Positions 1 through 8,941 are shown, counted from the first letter of the stretch. The stretch: DNA of 64,000 nucleotides from Geopseudomonas sagittaria (GCF_900115715.1 NZ_FOXM01000005.1:1-64000); one strand, 5' to 3'. The notes: generated by a model not told the origin, from the sequence alone. Numbers and translations: made by a program.

Positions 1-1210
1 CGTCGGCCGCCGCGCGCTGGACGATGAACAGGTTCATCCCCAGCGGCGGGGTGATCAGACCGATCTCCACCACCATCAGCGCCAGGATGCCGAACCAGAT
101 CGACTTCGAGGACTCGTCCAGGCCGAAGAAGTCCAGGCCCATGATCATCGGGTAGAAGATCGGGATGGTCAGCAGGATCATCGCCAGCGAGTCCATCACG
201 CAGCCGAGGATCAGGTAGGTGATCAGGATGGCGAGCAGCACCAGCATCGGCGCCATGCCGCTGTTCTTCACCCATTCGGCCAGCTCGGTGGGCATCTGGG
301 TCAGCGCCAGGCCGGAGTTGAGCAGGTCGGCGCCGAGCAGCACGAGGAAGATCATCGCGGTGGTTTCCGCGGTGCCGAGCAGGCTGGTGCGGATGCCTTC
401 CCAGCGCATGCCGCCCTGGATCACCGCGAGGATGCCGCAGGCCGCGGCGCCGATCGAGGCCGCCTCGGTGGGGTTAGACCAGCCGCCGTAGATGCCGACG
501 ATCACCACCAGGAACACGCCGATCACCGGCAGCACGTTGACGAAGGCCTTGAGGCGTTCGGCGGCGCTGGCCTTGGCCACGGTATCGGCACTGGCGGTGT
601 CGCGGGTGACCATGATGCGCAGCACGATCATGTAGCCGATGGCCGCCAGGATGCCGGGGATCACCGCGGCGACGAACAGCTTGGCGATCGACTCCTGGGT
701 CAGCACCGCGTAGATGATCAGCGGCACCGACGGCGGGATGAGGATGCCCAGGGTGCCGCCGGCCGCCACGGTGGCGGTGGCCAGACGGCCGGAGTAGTTG
801 TGCCGGCGCAGCTCGGGCAGGGCCACGTGGCTCATGGTCGCTGCGGTGGCCAGCGAGGAGCCGCAGATGGCGCCGAAGCCGGCGCAGGCGCCGATCGCCG
901 ACATGCCCAGACCGCCCTTCCAGTGGCCGACGAAGGCGGCCGCGCAACGGAAGATCGAGCGCGACAGGCCGCCGTGGGTGGCGAACTGGCCCATCAGCAC
1001 GAACAGCGGGATCACCGCCAGGTCGTAGTTGGACAGCCGCGAATAGGCGAGGTTGTTGAGGGTGAACAGCAGCGACGACAGGTCGCCGTCGTTGACCGCC
1101 CAGAAGCAGGCCGCGCCGCCGATCAGCATGGTGATGCCGATATGCACGCGCAGCACCAGCAGGGTCATGGTGATGGCCAGGGCAATCAGGCCGAGACTCA
1201 GACCGCTCAT
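1..1210 (-). CDS. dctM: TRAP transporter large permease (DctM family), 3' end cut off
   Basis: Large membrane subunit of a tripartite ATP-independent periplasmic transporter; in this family it forms the ion-coupled transport path in the inner membrane. About 403 residues are read from ATG 1210 and the frame is still open at the window edge; relatives are about 430 residues, so roughly 25-30 C-terminal residues lie outside. The protein is a run of hydrophobic helices with family-typical segments such as GFGAICGSSLATAATM, GTLGILIPPSVPLIIYAV and a late EIGLITPPLGMNLF. The start codon overlaps the dctQ stop (ATGA, 1207-1210), indicating translational coupling. It is the third gene of a dctP-dctQ-dctM operon. 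The substrate is not shown by this subunit; the neighbouring hpa genes suggest an aromatic acid (inference). Confidence 0.93.
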   Translation of the reverse strand, partial: MSGLSLGLIALAITMTLLVLRVHIGITMLIGGAACFWAVNDGDLSSLLFTLNNLAYSRLSNYDLAVIPLFVLMGQFATHGGLSRSIFRCAAAFVGHWKGGLGMSAIGACAGFGAICGSSLATAATMSHVALPELRRHNYSGRLATATVAAGGTLGILIPPSVPLIIYAVLTQESIAKLFVAAVIPGILAAIGYMIVLRIMVTRDTASADTVAKASAAERLKAFVNVLPVIGVFLVVIVGIYGGWSNPTEAASIGAAACGILAVIQGGMRWEGIRTSLLGTAETTAMIFLVLLGADLLNSGLALTQMPTELAEWVKNSGMAPMLVLLAILITYLILGCVMDSLAMILLTIPIFYPMIMGLDFFGLDESSKSIWFGILALMVVEIGLITPPLGMNLFIVQRAAAD

Positions 1211-1743
1211 GCGCGACCTCCGGGGGGGCAGATCAGGTCATGGATGCGCGCGGCCGAGCAGAGCGCCAGCAGGATCAGGCTGGGGACGATCAGCATCAGC
1301 GGAATCCACAGGGGAATCGACAGCAGGGTGGAGACGTCGCCGTATTCCATGTTGTCGAGCATCTGCAGGCTGGTACGCCAGGCGAGAATCAGCGCGGCGA
1401 GCAGGCACAGCAGGTGGGCAAAGATGTCCAGGGTGCGCACCACGGCGTCGGACATCTTCATGGTGAAGGCGTCGACCTTGATGTGGGTGCCACGCAGTTC
1501 GCACAGCGGCAAAAACGCGGCGATGGCAATGGACGCGCCGATTTCCATCAGCTCGATGTCGCCGCGGATCGGCGTGGCGAACAGTTTGCGGCCGATGATC
1601 GAGATCAGCGACATGTTGATGAGCAGCAGCAAGACCAACCCGCCAGCCAGGGCGAAGCCCTGGGTGACGTAATGCAGAACACGGCGGAATACGCCGTGTT
1701 CTGGGGTCAAGCCGCTCTCGAAGGACAGCGACTCATTCATCAC
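1207..1743 (-). CDS. dctQ: TRAP transporter small permease (DctQ family)
   Basis: Small membrane subunit of the TRAP transporter, which in this family binds the large subunit and helps dock the substrate-loaded binding protein. The product is 178 residues, normal for DctQ, with about four hydrophobic helices (around residues 33-55, 65-85, 105-125 and 145-165 by eye). It starts 3 bases after the dctP stop and its stop overlaps the dctM start by four bases, so the three genes form one tight operon. No sequence feature here shows the substrate. A DctQ-DctM fusion is excluded because the frames are separate and overlapping. Confidence 0.92.
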   Translation of the reverse strand: MMNESLSFESGLTPEHGVFRRVLHYVTQGFALAGGLVLLLLINMSLISIIGRKLFATPIRGDIELMEIGASIAIAAFLPLCELRGTHIKVDAFTMKMSDAVVRTLDIFAHLLCLLAALILAWRTSLQMLDNMEYGDVSTLLSIPLWIPLMLIVPSLILLALCSAARIHDLICPPGGRA

Positions 1744-1746
1744 TAA

Positions 1747-2769
1747 TTACCGAGTGGCGGAGGACAGGGTACGTGCGCCTTCCACAAGCGCCTTGCCGTC
1801 GATTCCCTTCTCGCTGATTTCCTTGGCCCAGGCGTCGGCTACGCCGGCAGCCGCATCCTGCATGGCCTTGTAGTTGGCTGCATCGATGGCGACCATGCCT
1901 TCGGCCGGAGTGGCCTTGCGGGCATCGTCCATGGCCTTGTCCCAAGCCGTGGCGAAGCGCTCGGACAGGGCCTTGCCGCTGTTGCGGTCGATGATTTCCT
2001 GCAGGTCCTTGGGCATGCTGTCGAACTTCTTCTGGTTCATCAGCATGGTCAGCACGGTGTAGCCGATGGCGTGTTGGCCTTCCGGCGCGACGCTGTGGTA
2101 CTGGGTCACTTCGTTCAGCTTGGTGGCCGGAACCACTTCCCAGGAGGCCAGGGCGCCGTCGACCACGCCCTTGGAGATGGCTTCGGTCATCTGCGCCGGC
2201 GGCATGCTCACCGGGGTGGCGCCGAGGGCTTCGAGGGTCTTGGCGGCGGTACGGCTGGAAGCGCGCAGCTTCAGGCCGGACAGGTCGGCGAGGGTCTTCA
2301 CCTGCTTGCCGCGGACATGCAGGTCCATGCCGCCGTCGCCGAACAGGGAGAGCATCTTGTAGCCCTTGAAATCGTCCTTGGCGTACTGCTCGTAGAAGCT
2401 CCAGATCAGCTCGTTACCGGCCTTGCCGCCGTAGGGCAGCATGAACGGCAGTTCGAGGGCTTCGACGCGCGGGAACTTGCCGGCGGAGTAGGCCGGAGCG
2501 GTCCAGACGATGTCGGCCACGCCATTGCGCGCCATGTCGGCCAGTTTGGCGGGAGTACCGCCCAGCTGCATCGACGGATACAGCTGGCACTTGATGCGGT
2601 CGTTGGATTCCTGGCGCAGCTGCTCGCACCACGGCTCGATGATGTTGACCTGAGCGTTGGAGGTGGACGGCAGGAAGTGGGCAACCTTCAGGGTGTAGCT
2701 ATCAGCAGCTTGAGCGGCAGCGGCAGCGCTGATGGAGACGGCGAGGGCAACGAGTTTCAAGGTTCTCAT
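1747..2769 (-). CDS. dctP: TRAP transporter periplasmic substrate-binding protein (DctP family)
   Basis: Periplasmic solute receptor of the TRAP system. The 340 residues begin with a signal peptide (MRTLKL, a hydrophobic A/V-rich core, cleavage likely after AQAA near residue 22). The family region LKLRASSRTAAKTLEALGA contains the arginines (R169, R173) where DctP proteins usually bind a substrate carboxylate. First gene of the operon; ATG 2769 follows GGGAG. Immediately upstream on the coding strand is AACAATAA, a match to the Crc/Hfq motif AANAANAA, and further upstream an operator-like palindrome shared with the hpa promoter. A plausible ligand is 4-hydroxyphenylacetate, homoprotocatechuate or a related carboxylate (inference from context). 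Confidence 0.93.
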   Translation of the reverse strand: MRTLKLVALAVSISAAAAAQAADSYTLKVAHFLPSTSNAQVNIIEPWCEQLRQESNDRIKCQLYPSMQLGGTPAKLADMARNGVADIVWTAPAYSAGKFPRVEALELPFMLPYGGKAGNELIWSFYEQYAKDDFKGYKMLSLFGDGGMDLHVRGKQVKTLADLSGLKLRASSRTAAKTLEALGATPVSMPPAQMTEAISKGVVDGALASWEVVPATKLNEVTQYHSVAPEGQHAIGYTVLTMLMNQKKFDSMPKDLQEIIDRNSGKALSERFATAWDKAMDDARKATPAEGMVAIDAANYKAMQDAAAGVADAWAKEISEKGIDGKALVEGARTLSSATR

Positions 2770-2782
2770 GGGATACTCCCGT

Positions 2783-2790
2783 TTATTGTT
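2783..2790 (-). promoter_or_regulatory. Candidate Crc/Hfq motif in the dctP leader
   Basis: Read on the dctP strand this is AACAATAA, matching the catabolite-activity consensus AANAANAA recognised by Hfq with Crc in pseudomonads. It lies just upstream of the GGGAG ribosome binding site. The match is direct; function is inferred. Confidence 0.4.
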
Positions 2791-2801
2791 GTCCCCAGAT
2801 T

Positions 2802-2815
2802 AGTAACATGTTAAT
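2802..2815. promoter_or_regulatory. Operator-like palindrome upstream of the TRAP operon
   Basis: AGTAACATGTTAAT differs at one position from the perfect palindrome ATTAACATGTTAAT in the hpaG1 promoter. It is 33-46 bases upstream of the dctP start, a position where a bound repressor would block transcription. The likely ligand-responsive regulator is HpaR (MarR family), encoded at 13465-13929; this assignment is inferred. Confidence 0.6.
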
Positions 2816-3079
2816 CGAATCGCTGCATCAAAAATCTGCAAGAAATCCGACCGATGCTTACAGGCTCCGGGTGACGAGTGGATCGGGGTCGAGGATGAAA
2901 TGCGCTGGGGCCTGCAGGCATGTTCCGGAAGCCCTGAACAGCTTAGCTGAGCAACCCGGCCTGCGCCTCCCCCGGGCGCGGGGGCGGCCGCTTCATCTCG
3001 TGCTCTTGCGCTTTTTCGCTTGCGGGCCGCGCGAATCGCGTGACACCGCATGCTGGGCAGCTGGTCGCAAGAGGCTTTC

Positions 3080-3093
3080 GTTAACAAGTTAAC
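3080..3093. promoter_or_regulatory. Operator-like palindrome between TRAP operon and porin
   Basis: GTTAACAAGTTAAC is an inverted repeat perfect except at its central pair and shares the TTAAC/GTTAA arms of the hpa operators. It sits 311 bases from dctP and 277 bases from the porin, so it could serve either side or act as an auxiliary site. Confidence 0.5.
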
Positions 3094-3258
3094 TTTTCAA
3101 TCGTGAGACAGTTGGCGGGCAAGGTCAAGTCATGCCAAAGGAGGGGGCGGGGGCTCTTGCTGTTCGCTGAAATCGCTTCATGCTTGACGGGCCGCTTTTT
3201 CGCTGTTTTTTTATGTCCGGGAAAGGCGTGCAAGCACCAGCATTTAGAACAAAAAAAT

Positions 3259-3287
3259 TTGTTAACGAATTGATACGATGGTACAAG
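3259..3287 (+). promoter_or_regulatory. Possible promoter of the OprD-type porin
   Basis: TTGTTA (3259-3264), a 17-base spacer and TACAAG (3282-3287) resemble a sigma70 promoter. A GTTAAC half-site at 3261-3266 overlaps the -35. The predicted start would leave a leader of about 75 bases before the porin ATG. Visual match only. Confidence 0.35.
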
Positions 3288-3362
3288 GCGCCTCCGCCCT
3301 CCGACCAGCTGCCGGTCCAGGGGGTGACCATCGATTGATCGAATAAGTCCCCGTGGAGACAA

Positions 3363-3370
3363 AAAAACAA
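3363..3370 (+). promoter_or_regulatory. Candidate Crc/Hfq motif over the porin start codon
   Basis: AAAAACAA fits AANAANAA and lies between the GGAG ribosome binding site (3355-3358) and the ATG at 3370, ending on its first base. Hfq/Crc binding here would directly hinder initiation. The motif sits in a run of seven A residues, so a chance match is possible. Confidence 0.4.
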
Positions 3371-4617
3371 TGATCAAGACTTCTCAGCGTTCCAAGCTGG
3401 CCCTGGGCATCCTCGCTGCTGCCATGGCCATCCCTGCTGTATCCCAGGCTGCCCTGGTTGAAGACAGCAAGGCCAGCCTTGAGCTGCGCAACATGTATCT
3501 GAATCGCGATTTCCGTGATGGCGCTGCCTCACCGTCCTACGGCGAAACCTGGGCGCAGGGCTTCATTGCCAAGTTCGAGTCCGGTTACACCGAAGGCACC
3601 GTGGGCGTGGGTGTCGATGCTCTGGGTCTGCTGGGTGTCAAGCTGGACTCCAGCCGTGACCGCACTGCCGGCAACATGCTGCCTCTGGAAACCAATGGCG
3701 ATCCGGTTGACGAATACAGCCAGCTGGGTCTGACCGCCAAGGCGCGCATTTCCAAGTCGACCCTGCACATGGGCACCCTGCTGCCGGTGCTGCCGGTCGT
3801 GCAGTACAACAATACCCGTCTGCTGCCGAGCTCCTTCACCGGCGGTCTGCTGACCTCCCAGGAGATCACTGGCCTGACCCTGCATGCCAGTCGCCTGGAA
3901 GATGTCAGCCTGCGTGACTCCTCCGATCGTCAGTCGGTAGGTTTCGGTGCGGCCGAAAGCGCCCACTTCGACGTGCTTGGCGGCTCCTATGCCTTCAACC
4001 CGCAGCTGACCGCCAGCTACTACTACGGCGAACTGCAGGACATCTACAAGCAGCACTTCGGTGGTCTGGTGCACAGCGCGCCGCTGGGCGAGGGTCTGAG
4101 CCTGCGCACCGACCTGCGCTACTTCAATACCAAGGACGACGGTGACCAGAAGGCTGGCGAGTTCGACAGCGACTTCTTCAACGGCATGGTTACCCTGGGT
4201 GTTGGTGGCCACAAGTTTGGCGTGGGCTATCAGAATATGTCCGGTGATGGCGTCTTCCCGTTCATGAACGGCGCCGACCCGTATAGCGTCAACCTGTCTA
4301 CCTTCTGGACTTTCGCCCGTCAGGAAGAAGACGCCTACCAGGTTCGCTACGACTACGACTTCGCCTCGATCGGTATCCCGGGTCTGGCCTTCATGACCCG
4401 CTACGTCAGCGGTTACAACATCGAAGCAGCCAATGGCAGCTACGACGACGGCAAAGAGTGGGAGCGCGATACCGACATCGTCTACACCCTGCAGGATGGT
4501 TCTCTGAAAGGTCTGCGTTTCCATGTTCGTAACGTGACCTATCGTGCCGAGTCGCGTGTGGGTCGCGACGTCGACGAAAACCGTCTGATCGTCAGCTACA
4601 CCCTGCCGCTGCTCTAA
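3370..4617 (+). CDS. OprD-family outer membrane porin
   Basis: Substrate-selective outer membrane channel of the OprD/OpdK type, which in Pseudomonas admits amino acids or aromatic and aliphatic acids. The 415-residue product has a signal peptide with a hydrophobic core (LALGILAAAMAIPAV), cleavage probably after VSQA, and a mature start LVEDSKASLELRNMYLNRDF typical of OprD. The rest alternates short polar turns and amphipathic beta strands and ends in TLPLL. Length agrees with the family (about 400-430). It diverges from the TRAP operon and precedes hpaA. With the TRAP system it would provide outer and inner membrane steps for one substrate, probably an hpa pathway acid (inference). The subfamily, and hence specificity, cannot be fixed by eye. 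Confidence 0.93.
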   Translation: MIKTSQRSKLALGILAAAMAIPAVSQAALVEDSKASLELRNMYLNRDFRDGAASPSYGETWAQGFIAKFESGYTEGTVGVGVDALGLLGVKLDSSRDRTAGNMLPLETNGDPVDEYSQLGLTAKARISKSTLHMGTLLPVLPVVQYNNTRLLPSSFTGGLLTSQEITGLTLHASRLEDVSLRDSSDRQSVGFGAAESAHFDVLGGSYAFNPQLTASYYYGELQDIYKQHFGGLVHSAPLGEGLSLRTDLRYFNTKDDGDQKAGEFDSDFFNGMVTLGVGGHKFGVGYQNMSGDGVFPFMNGADPYSVNLSTFWTFARQEEDAYQVRYDYDFASIGIPGLAFMTRYVSGYNIEAANGSYDDGKEWERDTDIVYTLQDGSLKGLRFHVRNVTYRAESRVGRDVDENRLIVSYTLPLL

Positions 4618-4635
4618 CCAGCACCCGGTAGCCTG

Positions 4636-4664
4636 AAAAGCCCGCCCTCACCGGCGGGCTTTTT
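4636..4664. terminator. Bidirectional terminator between porin and hpaA
   Basis: GCCCGCC (4640-4646) pairs with GGCGGGC (4653-4659) around a six-base loop, flanked by A4 on the left and T5 on the right. It can end the rightward porin transcript and the leftward hpaA transcript, whose stop is at 4678. Confidence 0.9.
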
Positions 4665-4677
4665 CGTTTCCGGTCCC

Positions 4678-5586
4678 TCACTCCGGGCGCTCGCCCTCGC
4701 GGCTGCGGTACTCGCTGGGGGTCATGCCCGCCTCGCGGCTGAAGAAGCGGGTGAAGTAGGCGGGGTCCTTGAAGCCGAGCTGGTAACCGATCTCGTTCAC
4801 CGAGCTGGAGGTGAACAGCAGCAGGCGCCGGGCTTCCTGCATCAGTCGCTCGTGCACCAGGCGCTTGGACGGCAGGTCGGCGATGCGCCGGCAGATGTCG
4901 TTGAGGCGCGCCTCGGTGACGCCCATCGCCTCGGCATAGCGCGACAGCGGCCAGTGCTCGCGGTAGTGGTCCTCGATCAGCGCGTTGAAGCGGTGGAAGA
5001 TCTGCAGGTTGTCGTGGCGCACGTGCTGGTTCTTCAGCGGGTCGGCGGCCAGGCGCAGCAGGGTGATGAAGATCAGCTGGGTCAGCGCGTGCAGGCTGGC
5101 CTGGCGCGCCACCTGGTGCTGGGCGAATTCGTCGGCGAGCATCTCGAACAGGCGGTTGAGGCGGGCGATCTCCCCGGCATAGCTGGCATCCAGCGAGCTG
5201 AGCGCCACGCAGGTCGGCGACACCAGGCGCGGCTCGCCCGACTGGCTGAGGTGCGCCTCGAGCAGCGGCCAGACCAGCTGCTGGCGCACGGTCAGAACAT
5301 GGCCTTCACTGTCAGGATCGGTGACAAAGGCGTGCGGGATGGTCGGCGGGGTGAGGAAGAACAGTGGGCCGCTCTCGCGATACTGGCGGTCGTCCAGGTA
5401 CACCCGCGCCGCGCCGCTGGTGACGTAGTGGACCTGGAAGAAGCGGTCGTGGCGGTGCACCGGCATGTTGCGGCCGAAGAAGTCGGCGAGCTTGCCCAGC
5501 GCCTCGTAGTGGACGTCCTCGTCGGCATATCTTTGGTCGTAGACCTGGCCGATGTTGATGTTCGGAATGGGCTCGTTTTCCCGCAT
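4678..5586 (-). CDS. hpaA: AraC/XylS-family regulator of the hpa pathway (HpaA-like)
   Basis: Transcription activator; in enteric bacteria HpaA responds to 4-hydroxyphenylacetate and activates the hydroxylase genes. The 302-residue product has an N-terminal cupin-like sensing half (about 25-150, with the MPVHRHDRFFQVHYV strand and a PTIPHAF turn) and a C-terminal double helix-turn-helix (about 195-300) ending with the AraC signature around NEIGYQLGFKDPAYFTRFF. It lies divergent to hpaG1 across a 205-base region containing the operators. Its classical targets, the hydroxylase genes, are not adjacent here, so it may act on a distant locus or on this operon. Confidence 0.88.
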   Translation of the reverse strand: MRENEPIPNINIGQVYDQRYADEDVHYEALGKLADFFGRNMPVHRHDRFFQVHYVTSGAARVYLDDRQYRESGPLFFLTPPTIPHAFVTDPDSEGHVLTVRQQLVWPLLEAHLSQSGEPRLVSPTCVALSSLDASYAGEIARLNRLFEMLADEFAQHQVARQASLHALTQLIFITLLRLAADPLKNQHVRHDNLQIFHRFNALIEDHYREHWPLSRYAEAMGVTEARLNDICRRIADLPSKRLVHERLMQEARRLLLFTSSSVNEIGYQLGFKDPAYFTRFFSREAGMTPSEYRSREGERPE

Positions 5587-5657
5587 GGCTCGGGCTCTCC
5601 CGCCTGTTCTGGGTCGCCTGCATGATACCGCGCGTCGCCGTGACGACGATGAAAGAC

Positions 5658-5686
5658 TTGACCATGATTAACATGTTAATTATAAA
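5658..5686 (+). promoter_or_regulatory. Predicted sigma70 promoter of the hpa operon
   Basis: TTGACC (5658-5663), a 17-base spacer and TATAAA (5681-5686) give a near-consensus promoter. Transcription would start near 5693, leaving about 100 bases of leader before hpaG1. The spacer is almost completely occupied by a perfect palindrome (5667-5680), the arrangement expected of a repressed promoter. Confidence 0.75.
5667..5680. promoter_or_regulatory. Operator 1 of the hpa promoter (perfect palindrome)
   Basis: ATTAACATGTTAAT is a perfect 14-base inverted repeat filling the last 14 bases of the -35/-10 spacer. A dimeric regulator bound here would exclude RNA polymerase. HpaR, a MarR-type repressor in the same operon, is the best candidate (inference). 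Confidence 0.72.
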
Positions 5687-5700
5687 GTTCACATGTTAAC
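5687..5700. promoter_or_regulatory. Operator 2 of the hpa promoter
   Basis: GTTCACATGTTAAC has one mismatched pair and begins immediately after the -10 element, covering the expected start point. Its centre is exactly 20 bases from that of operator 1, about two helical turns, suggesting that two dimers bind the same face of the DNA. Confidence 0.65.
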
Positions 5701-5791
5701 TGGCCGTCGCCCGACGGCATGGTCATGGTGAGCGCCGGATCCTGTACGCAGGGGTCGGATTCATCCAACTGGTCTGTGGAGAAAAGCTGGC

Positions 5792-6541
5792 ATGCGCCGA
5801 GCGATGATTGAAGTGGACGGCAAGGTCCTCGAGGCGACGGTTGACGACAAGGGTCAAGCGTCGGTGAATGGCCAGGTCGTCAAGCCTGACGCCTGGAAAG
5901 CCCCGTTCAGCGGCACCGTGTTCGGCATCGCGCTGAACTACCAGGGCCTGCTGGACAGCAAGATTGCCGAGTTCAACCAGGATCCGTACAAGACCCCGCC
6001 GAAGACCCCGGTGCTGTACATCAAGACCCCGAACACCGTGGTCGGCCATGAAGGCAACATCGTCTTCCCGGCCGGCGTCGACGCCATCCAGGCAGGTCCC
6101 GCGCTGGGCGTGGTGATCGGCAAGCGCGCCAGCCGCGTCTCCGAAGCCGAGGCCATGGACTACGTCGGCGGCTACACCGCGGTCAACGAAGTCACCCTGC
6201 CGGAAGTCAGCTTCTACCGCCCGGCGGTCAAGGCCAAGTGCCGCGACACCTTCTGCCCGGTCGGCCCGGTGGTCGTCGATGCCGCCGACATCGCCGATCC
6301 GCATGCCCTGGAGATCAAGCTGCTGGTCAACGGCGAAGTCCGTCAGCAGAACAGCACCGCCAACTTCGTGCGTTCGATCCCCGAGCTGATCAGCTTCCTC
6401 AGCCAGTTCATGACCTTCGAACCGGGTGACCTGATCATCACCGGCGTGCCGGAAGGCCGCGTCGACATCGCCGTCGGCGACCAGGTCGAAGTCGAAATCG
6501 CCGGCGTAGGCCGCCTCAGCAACACCGTGGTCGCGGAATAA
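5792..6541 (+). CDS. hpaG1: HpaG1: 5-oxopent-3-ene-1,2,5-tricarboxylate decarboxylase subunit/domain protein
   Basis: Fumarylacetoacetate-hydrolase-fold enzyme of the homoprotocatechuate pathway, corresponding to the N-terminal half of enteric HpaG and normally assigned the decarboxylation step. Its 249 residues are one FAH domain with LGVVIGKRASRVSEAEAMDY (metal-site region), the GYTAVNEVTLPE segment and a C-terminal DLIITGVPEGR. The start ATG 5792 follows GTGGAG (5776-5781); an internal ATG five codons later is possible. Eleven bases separate it from its paralogue hpaG2, which shares the same layout, so a tandem duplication split or fused in different lineages is evident. First gene of the operon. 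Confidence 0.9.
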   Translation: MRRAMIEVDGKVLEATVDDKGQASVNGQVVKPDAWKAPFSGTVFGIALNYQGLLDSKIAEFNQDPYKTPPKTPVLYIKTPNTVVGHEGNIVFPAGVDAIQAGPALGVVIGKRASRVSEAEAMDYVGGYTAVNEVTLPEVSFYRPAVKAKCRDTFCPVGPVVVDAADIADPHALEIKLLVNGEVRQQNSTANFVRSIPELISFLSQFMTFEPGDLIITGVPEGRVDIAVGDQVEVEIAGVGRLSNTVVAE

Positions 6542-6552
6542 GGAGCCGGAAC

Positions 6553-7332
6553 ATGAAACACGCACGCATCCGTTACCAGGGCGAAGTCCACAACGTCACC
6601 GTCGAGGACGCCAACGCCGTCCGTCTGGTCGATGGCACCCTGCTGGCCGAGGACCAGGTCGAGTGGCTGCCGCCGGCCACCGGCAGCATGTTCGCCCTCG
6701 GTCTGAACTACGCCGACCACGCTGCCGAGCTGGCCTTCAAGGCGCCGACCGAGCCGCTGGTGTTCATCAAGGCGCCGAACACCTACACCGGCCACCGCCA
6801 GATCACCTGGCGCCCGGACAACGTCGCCTATATGCACTACGAGTGCGAGCTGGTGGCGGTGATCGGCAAGACCGCGCGCAACGTCAAGCGCGAGGACGCC
6901 CTGGAGTACGTCGCCGGCTACACCGTTTGCAACGACTACGCCATCCGCGACTACCTGGAGAACTACTACCGGCCGAACCTGCGGGTGAAGAACCGCGACT
7001 GCACCACCCCGGTCGGCCCGTACATCATCGACCGCAGCCAGATCGCCGATCCGCAGAACCTCAAGCTGCGCACCTGGATCAACGGCGAGCTGCGCCAGGA
7101 AGGCACCACCGCGGACATGATCTTCGACATCCCGTTCCTGATCGAATACCTGTCCGCGTTCATGACCCTGCAGCCGGGCGACATGATCGCCACCGGCACT
7201 CCGGAAGGCCTCGCCGACGTGGTCCCGGGCGACGAAGTGGTCGTGGAAGTGGAGGGCGTCGGTCGCCTGGTCAACACCATCGTCAGCGAAGCCGATTTCT
7301 TCGCCGTCAAGAACGCCGCAGTAGCCAAGTGA
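6553..7332 (+). CDS. hpaG2: HpaG2: 2-hydroxyhepta-2,4-diene-1,7-dioate isomerase
   Basis: FAH-family isomerase/decarboxylase, equivalent to the C-terminal half of enteric HpaG, acting after HpaF to give the substrate of HpaH. The 259 residues show FALGLNYADHAAEL, FIKAPNTYTGHR, a metal-site segment HYECELVAVIGKTARNVK with the acidic residues expected for Mg2+ or Mn2+, CNDYAIRDYLENYYRPN and GDMIATGTPEGLADV. An AAGGAGC ribosome binding site lies just after the hpaG1 stop. The following gene starts 10 bases downstream. Assignment of the exact step between HpaG1 and HpaG2 follows the naming convention and was not tested. Confidence 0.92.
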   Translation: MKHARIRYQGEVHNVTVEDANAVRLVDGTLLAEDQVEWLPPATGSMFALGLNYADHAAELAFKAPTEPLVFIKAPNTYTGHRQITWRPDNVAYMHYECELVAVIGKTARNVKREDALEYVAGYTVCNDYAIRDYLENYYRPNLRVKNRDCTTPVGPYIIDRSQIADPQNLKLRTWINGELRQEGTTADMIFDIPFLIEYLSAFMTLQPGDMIATGTPEGLADVVPGDEVVVEVEGVGRLVNTIVSEADFFAVKNAAVAK

Positions 7333-7342
7333 GGGTAGAACA

Positions 7343-8803
<1,461 letters not shown>

Positions 8804-8844
8804 GGCAGCCTGAAGCGACCGCACGGCGGTCGCCAGCACCGAAG

Positions 8845-8878
8845 ACGGGCAGCTCCTTCGCGGGGGACTGCCCGTTTT
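8845..8878 (+). terminator. Terminator-like hairpin between hpaE and hpaD
   Basis: ACGGGCAG (8845-8852) pairs with CTGCCCGT (8868-8875) and is followed by TTTT (8875-8878). It lies in the only large gap of the operon. It could terminate part of the transcripts, attenuate, or mark a processed 3' end; the genes on both sides belong to one pathway. Confidence 0.6.
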
Positions 8879-8941
8879 CGGCCCTGCACCTTCCGTATCC
8901 ACGCCGCGCGCCGCTCGCGCCGGCCAACCTGGAGAATCGTC

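Larger units (their letters stand above)
2770..3369. promoter_or_regulatory. Divergent regulatory region between TRAP operon and porin
   Basis: Six hundred bases without a convincing gene separate the leftward dctP from the rightward porin. The region is locally more AT-rich than its surroundings and holds two operator-like palindromes (2802-2815, 3080-3093), a GTTAAC half-site at 3261-3266 within a possible porin promoter, and a Crc/Hfq-type motif next to each start codon. Short open frames of up to about 98 codons exist on both strands but lack family resemblance and good ribosome binding sites. Confidence 0.7.

Noticed and set aside
2808-3377. Small genes of 81-98 codons in the TRAP-porin intergenic region
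   Set aside because: Both strands carry short open frames without Shine-Dalgarno sites or conserved composition, overlapping the operator palindromes.
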